The position numbers and the translations under genes were made by a program. This document shows, piece after piece, positions 61,116-64,000 of a stretch of 64,000 nt of DNA. How positions within the stretch are numbered: position 1 is the first letter of the stretch; each line of letters starts with the position of its first letter. Below the pieces are notes generated by a model that was not told the origin of the DNA, ran no database searches, and worked only from the letters and a program-made list of their open reading frames with translations. The stretch is from Citrus sinensis. Lineage: Eukaryota > Streptophyta > Magnoliopsida > Sapindales > Rutaceae. The stretch spans positions 3,946,001 to 4,010,000 of the forward strand of contig NC_068556.1 of assembly GCF_022201045.2 (NCBI RefSeq), written 5' to 3'.

Positions 61116-64000
61116 TAATGTTTTTCACAAATTCTATCATACATTATTGATTGTTGGAATTAATATTTAACTAAACATATGCTTGGATCCATAAAGTTTA
61201 TAAGTGATTATCTTTGATTATGTGTCTTTAATTAAATTATTTACACAGAGTGCTTAGGAAAGCTTTAATTGTTTATTATTCAATATTATTTATATGGTAT
61301 GCTTAAATATCATACTATAAAGCAAAAAAAAAAAAACCTATGTAAGATTAATTTTTATTAGGCTTAATTGTTATATTCATGAGTAGACATACATTGACCA
61401 AACAATACTACAATTTATAAAAGAAGCTTATAAGATTAAATAAATACTTTTGACCATTAGATGAGGCATACCAAATATGTATTAATTCTTAAAATCGATA
61501 AACTGATGGATAAGGTGAAGAATAGGGTGGGGAGGCTGAACCATATCTTACGATTCTTAACTAATACGTGAATTAAATTTAAAAGTTATGGCTCATTTGG
61601 AAATTAAATGTAGAAGAATTAATGGGCAGAGTAGACACATCGTTCCAAGTTCGTGAGGGTAGAAAATCAAATCACAAGGATTCTTATCCTTCCAATATGT
61701 CAATCTCATCTGTCATTTAATATACCCTTAAGCAATGCTAAAGTGGCCAATAGGAATGCAGAATTCTCATTCGGGTCAGTAGTCTCCCAATAGGAAAAGT
61801 GACCCAACCCAATAAACTAAAAGAAGTAGAGTTAAGTTTGGTCCGTTTGGAAAAGAGAAAGGAATTAGGTCTCTATCCTGATTTTAATTCAGGTCAAGGA
61901 ATTGGACTGTACTTAAATATCTGTATCAATTGGGACACATGATTTTATTAAATAATTATTATTGTTTATTTTTAATTGAAAAAAATAAAAAAATAAAAAA
62001 CCCACCGCTTCACTTTTACATTTTAATCGCATTATAGTATGTGTTTTATTTGTTTTTGTTATTGACTTTTTTCTTTTAAAACTAACGTTCAAGGAATTTG
62101 GGTTCAACCAGACTAAATTAAGAACTGAGTCAAAAGTGGAAAAGATATCCAGCATTGGGTATGGAAACAAAATGTTGATCCCCAAACTCGACTTACTGCC
62201 AACCCCTAGTGGATAGTTGGGAGGGAACTCTTAGTTAACTGTACTTATGTTTTTATTTCCAAAAATGATATGCAATCTCCGCATTGTTTTTTATTAATTC
62301 CTCTCCATTTAAGAAAAAAAATGTGGGTTTACCTACTGAACTAGGTGGCCACAGTTTTAAACCCACAATTTTTTCCCTTTTTTATTAGTTGGTAAAATCT
62401 CTAATATAAAAATAAGAGATTTGTAATTTGAATCCTTCTCACAGGGATAGAAAGAAATTGATTTGCTCTAAGACTACAACTAAAAAAAAAAAATTACTAA
62501 ATGAATCTTTTTTTCAATGATTGTCGTTTGCATTCAAAATTATAATATAAAAATATCCAATTTTATTTTATCTAATGACCCGATCAATTAAGTCATGTTT
62601 TTTATCCCCCAAAAAGCCGAAAAAAATGTTGTGCTAAATTCACACTGAATGTTTAATGAATAGACCCACAATAGAGAGTTGGATAGAGACCATCTTGAAT
62701 GACCCACTTCATAATTCAAGGCAACCCACAGGTAAAGGGCTTGAGTTGAGCTATTAGCACCCTCCTATTATCCTTTTGAAACCCCACTTTCATATTTACA
62801 AATTTATCCTCTAGTTAAATTACAATAAAAGACGAGTGTAATTCAGTTAAATCCAAATGTATAATTTAAAAGAACTCTTCACTACACCCACGTTGTTAAG
62901 AATTCTCTCACAAACCATTTTTTTTCCATTCTAGGATATTAATTTTCATTTCTGCAAATTTTCTCGCAATTACTTAATCATTTCTGCGCCGATGACCACT
63001 AAGAAATAACTAAATTCTAAAATCATTAATTTTCTTTTCGCCAGTCAAATTTTTTTTTTATACGCAACTTATTTTTGTATTCTATTTTGTTGTCGTGTTG
63101 TTTTTTTTTTTATGGTTGATTTCTTGACGAATATAGATCCGACAAGGAGATGCTTGTCTCGATTAGAGAATGATGAATAAAGGAAGTGATTATATTGGCA
63201 TGGAGGTTGAGCAACAGGATGAAGGACTTCGGAATTGTGCAGTAAGAAAAATAAGAGAGAAATTAGGAAGACTTTTGTTTTGGATTTTAACGGTTCAATG
63301 GGGAACAAAATTCATAAAGTTACTTGTGAAAAATGTGCTTTAAGAAGTTGTTGAGAGGTGTTAAACTGTTAATATCACCACAAGAAAATTGAGAGAATGG
63401 GTGTATGAAAAATAAGTTTCATTAAGGTTATTTTTGTCAGCAACGAAGGTGTTAAAAGCATTTTCAAAGGTAAGGCTATTTTAACATATTAAAACACTTT
63501 TTAAACTCGTTTACTCTTTAAACTAATCACTGAAATTTAAAAATTAAAATTTTACTCTATATACCCACCTAAATATTAAATATATCTTTAACAACCAAAT
63601 TCTATCCTAATGTAATTACTATACAAAACATCGTTAACCTGGATTTTTCAATTTAACTTAATAAAAACATGAAAATAAAGTCTAGTCTAAATCAATCAAA
63701 CAAAATTTAAGTTTTAGAGCTTTCCGGCCAAAAAAGTATGCGCAATTTATTATTAATTAATGAAATCAAGCATTTGGGATTGAATTAATTTAAACAAATC
63801 AAATAAAAAATTGTGAAAGGTAAATTTCTCTCTATGGCCCTCTTTTTCAGAGTTATCTCTATAACTTAGATTAATTACATGGGATCAAGATCCATTATTA
63901 CCTTTTGAAGGCTTGAAACCATTGCTTTGAGTTAGCCACACAACTTGAATTTCCTTATTCTTAAAAGTTGACTTTTGCCCAACTAGAAAATCAAAGACAA
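61116..64000. other. AT-rich intergenic, no gene seen
   Basis: No coding exon, RNA gene or delimited transposon is supported to the end of the window. Short ORFs are simple-sequence readings. Confidence 0.45.

Noticed and set aside
1..64000. CRISPR array, operon or bacterial mobile system
   Set aside because: The DNA is plant nuclear; no spaced direct-repeat array or clustered same-strand intronless genes occur.

Overview
This window is nuclear DNA from a flowering plant, almost certainly a eudicot. It is AT-rich, has multi-exon genes with GT-AG introns, and carries a dense load of short non-autonomous transposons. The proteins resemble those of woody rosids, perhaps Citrus, but that placement is an impression and was not tested. 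No bacterial, viral or organellar gene block is visible.

I rebuilt seven protein-coding genes exon by exon; every splice junction keeps the reading frame. From left to right they are: a K+ efflux antiporter of the KEA4/5/6 clade (minus strand, 412-4929, 3' part beyond the window); a class IV histone deacetylase HDA2 (minus, 9594-14467, 13 exons); a calcineurin B-like Ca2+ sensor CBL10 (plus, 21136-24202, 9 exons); a conserved plant protein of unknown function (plus, 32845-34662, 6 exons); RTE1, a regulator of ethylene receptors (minus, 35728-36749, probably with a spliced leader out to about 39.1 kb); the chloroplast DUF1230 protein CGLD27 (minus, 40821-43430); and a Raf-like MAPKKK, RAF3 of the EDR1/CTR1 group (minus, 44368-51650, 13 exons). 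A decayed copy of the glycine decarboxylase P-protein gene lies at 58240-59820. These are ordinary separate plant genes, not an operon. Two thematic pairs exist: KEA and CBL10 in ion and salt homeostasis, and RTE1 and RAF3 in ethylene or Raf-type signalling. No functional linkage is implied.

The unusual content is between the genes. Many insertions can be delimited by terminal inverted repeats (TIRs) and target-site duplications (TSDs). They include a Mutator-like MITE family with three copies, two of them inverted around a SINE; a tRNA-derived SINE with a 16-bp TSD; a PIF/Harbinger-type MITE; a hAT element nested in another MITE; a 1.03-kb hAT-like element that encloses a 109-codon ORF; two longer Mutator-like TIR elements, one of which interrupts a coding-like frame; a hAT element inside one arm of a 1.8-kb near-palindrome; and another Harbinger-like element.

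The right end (about 52-64 kb) holds no intact gene that I can support.
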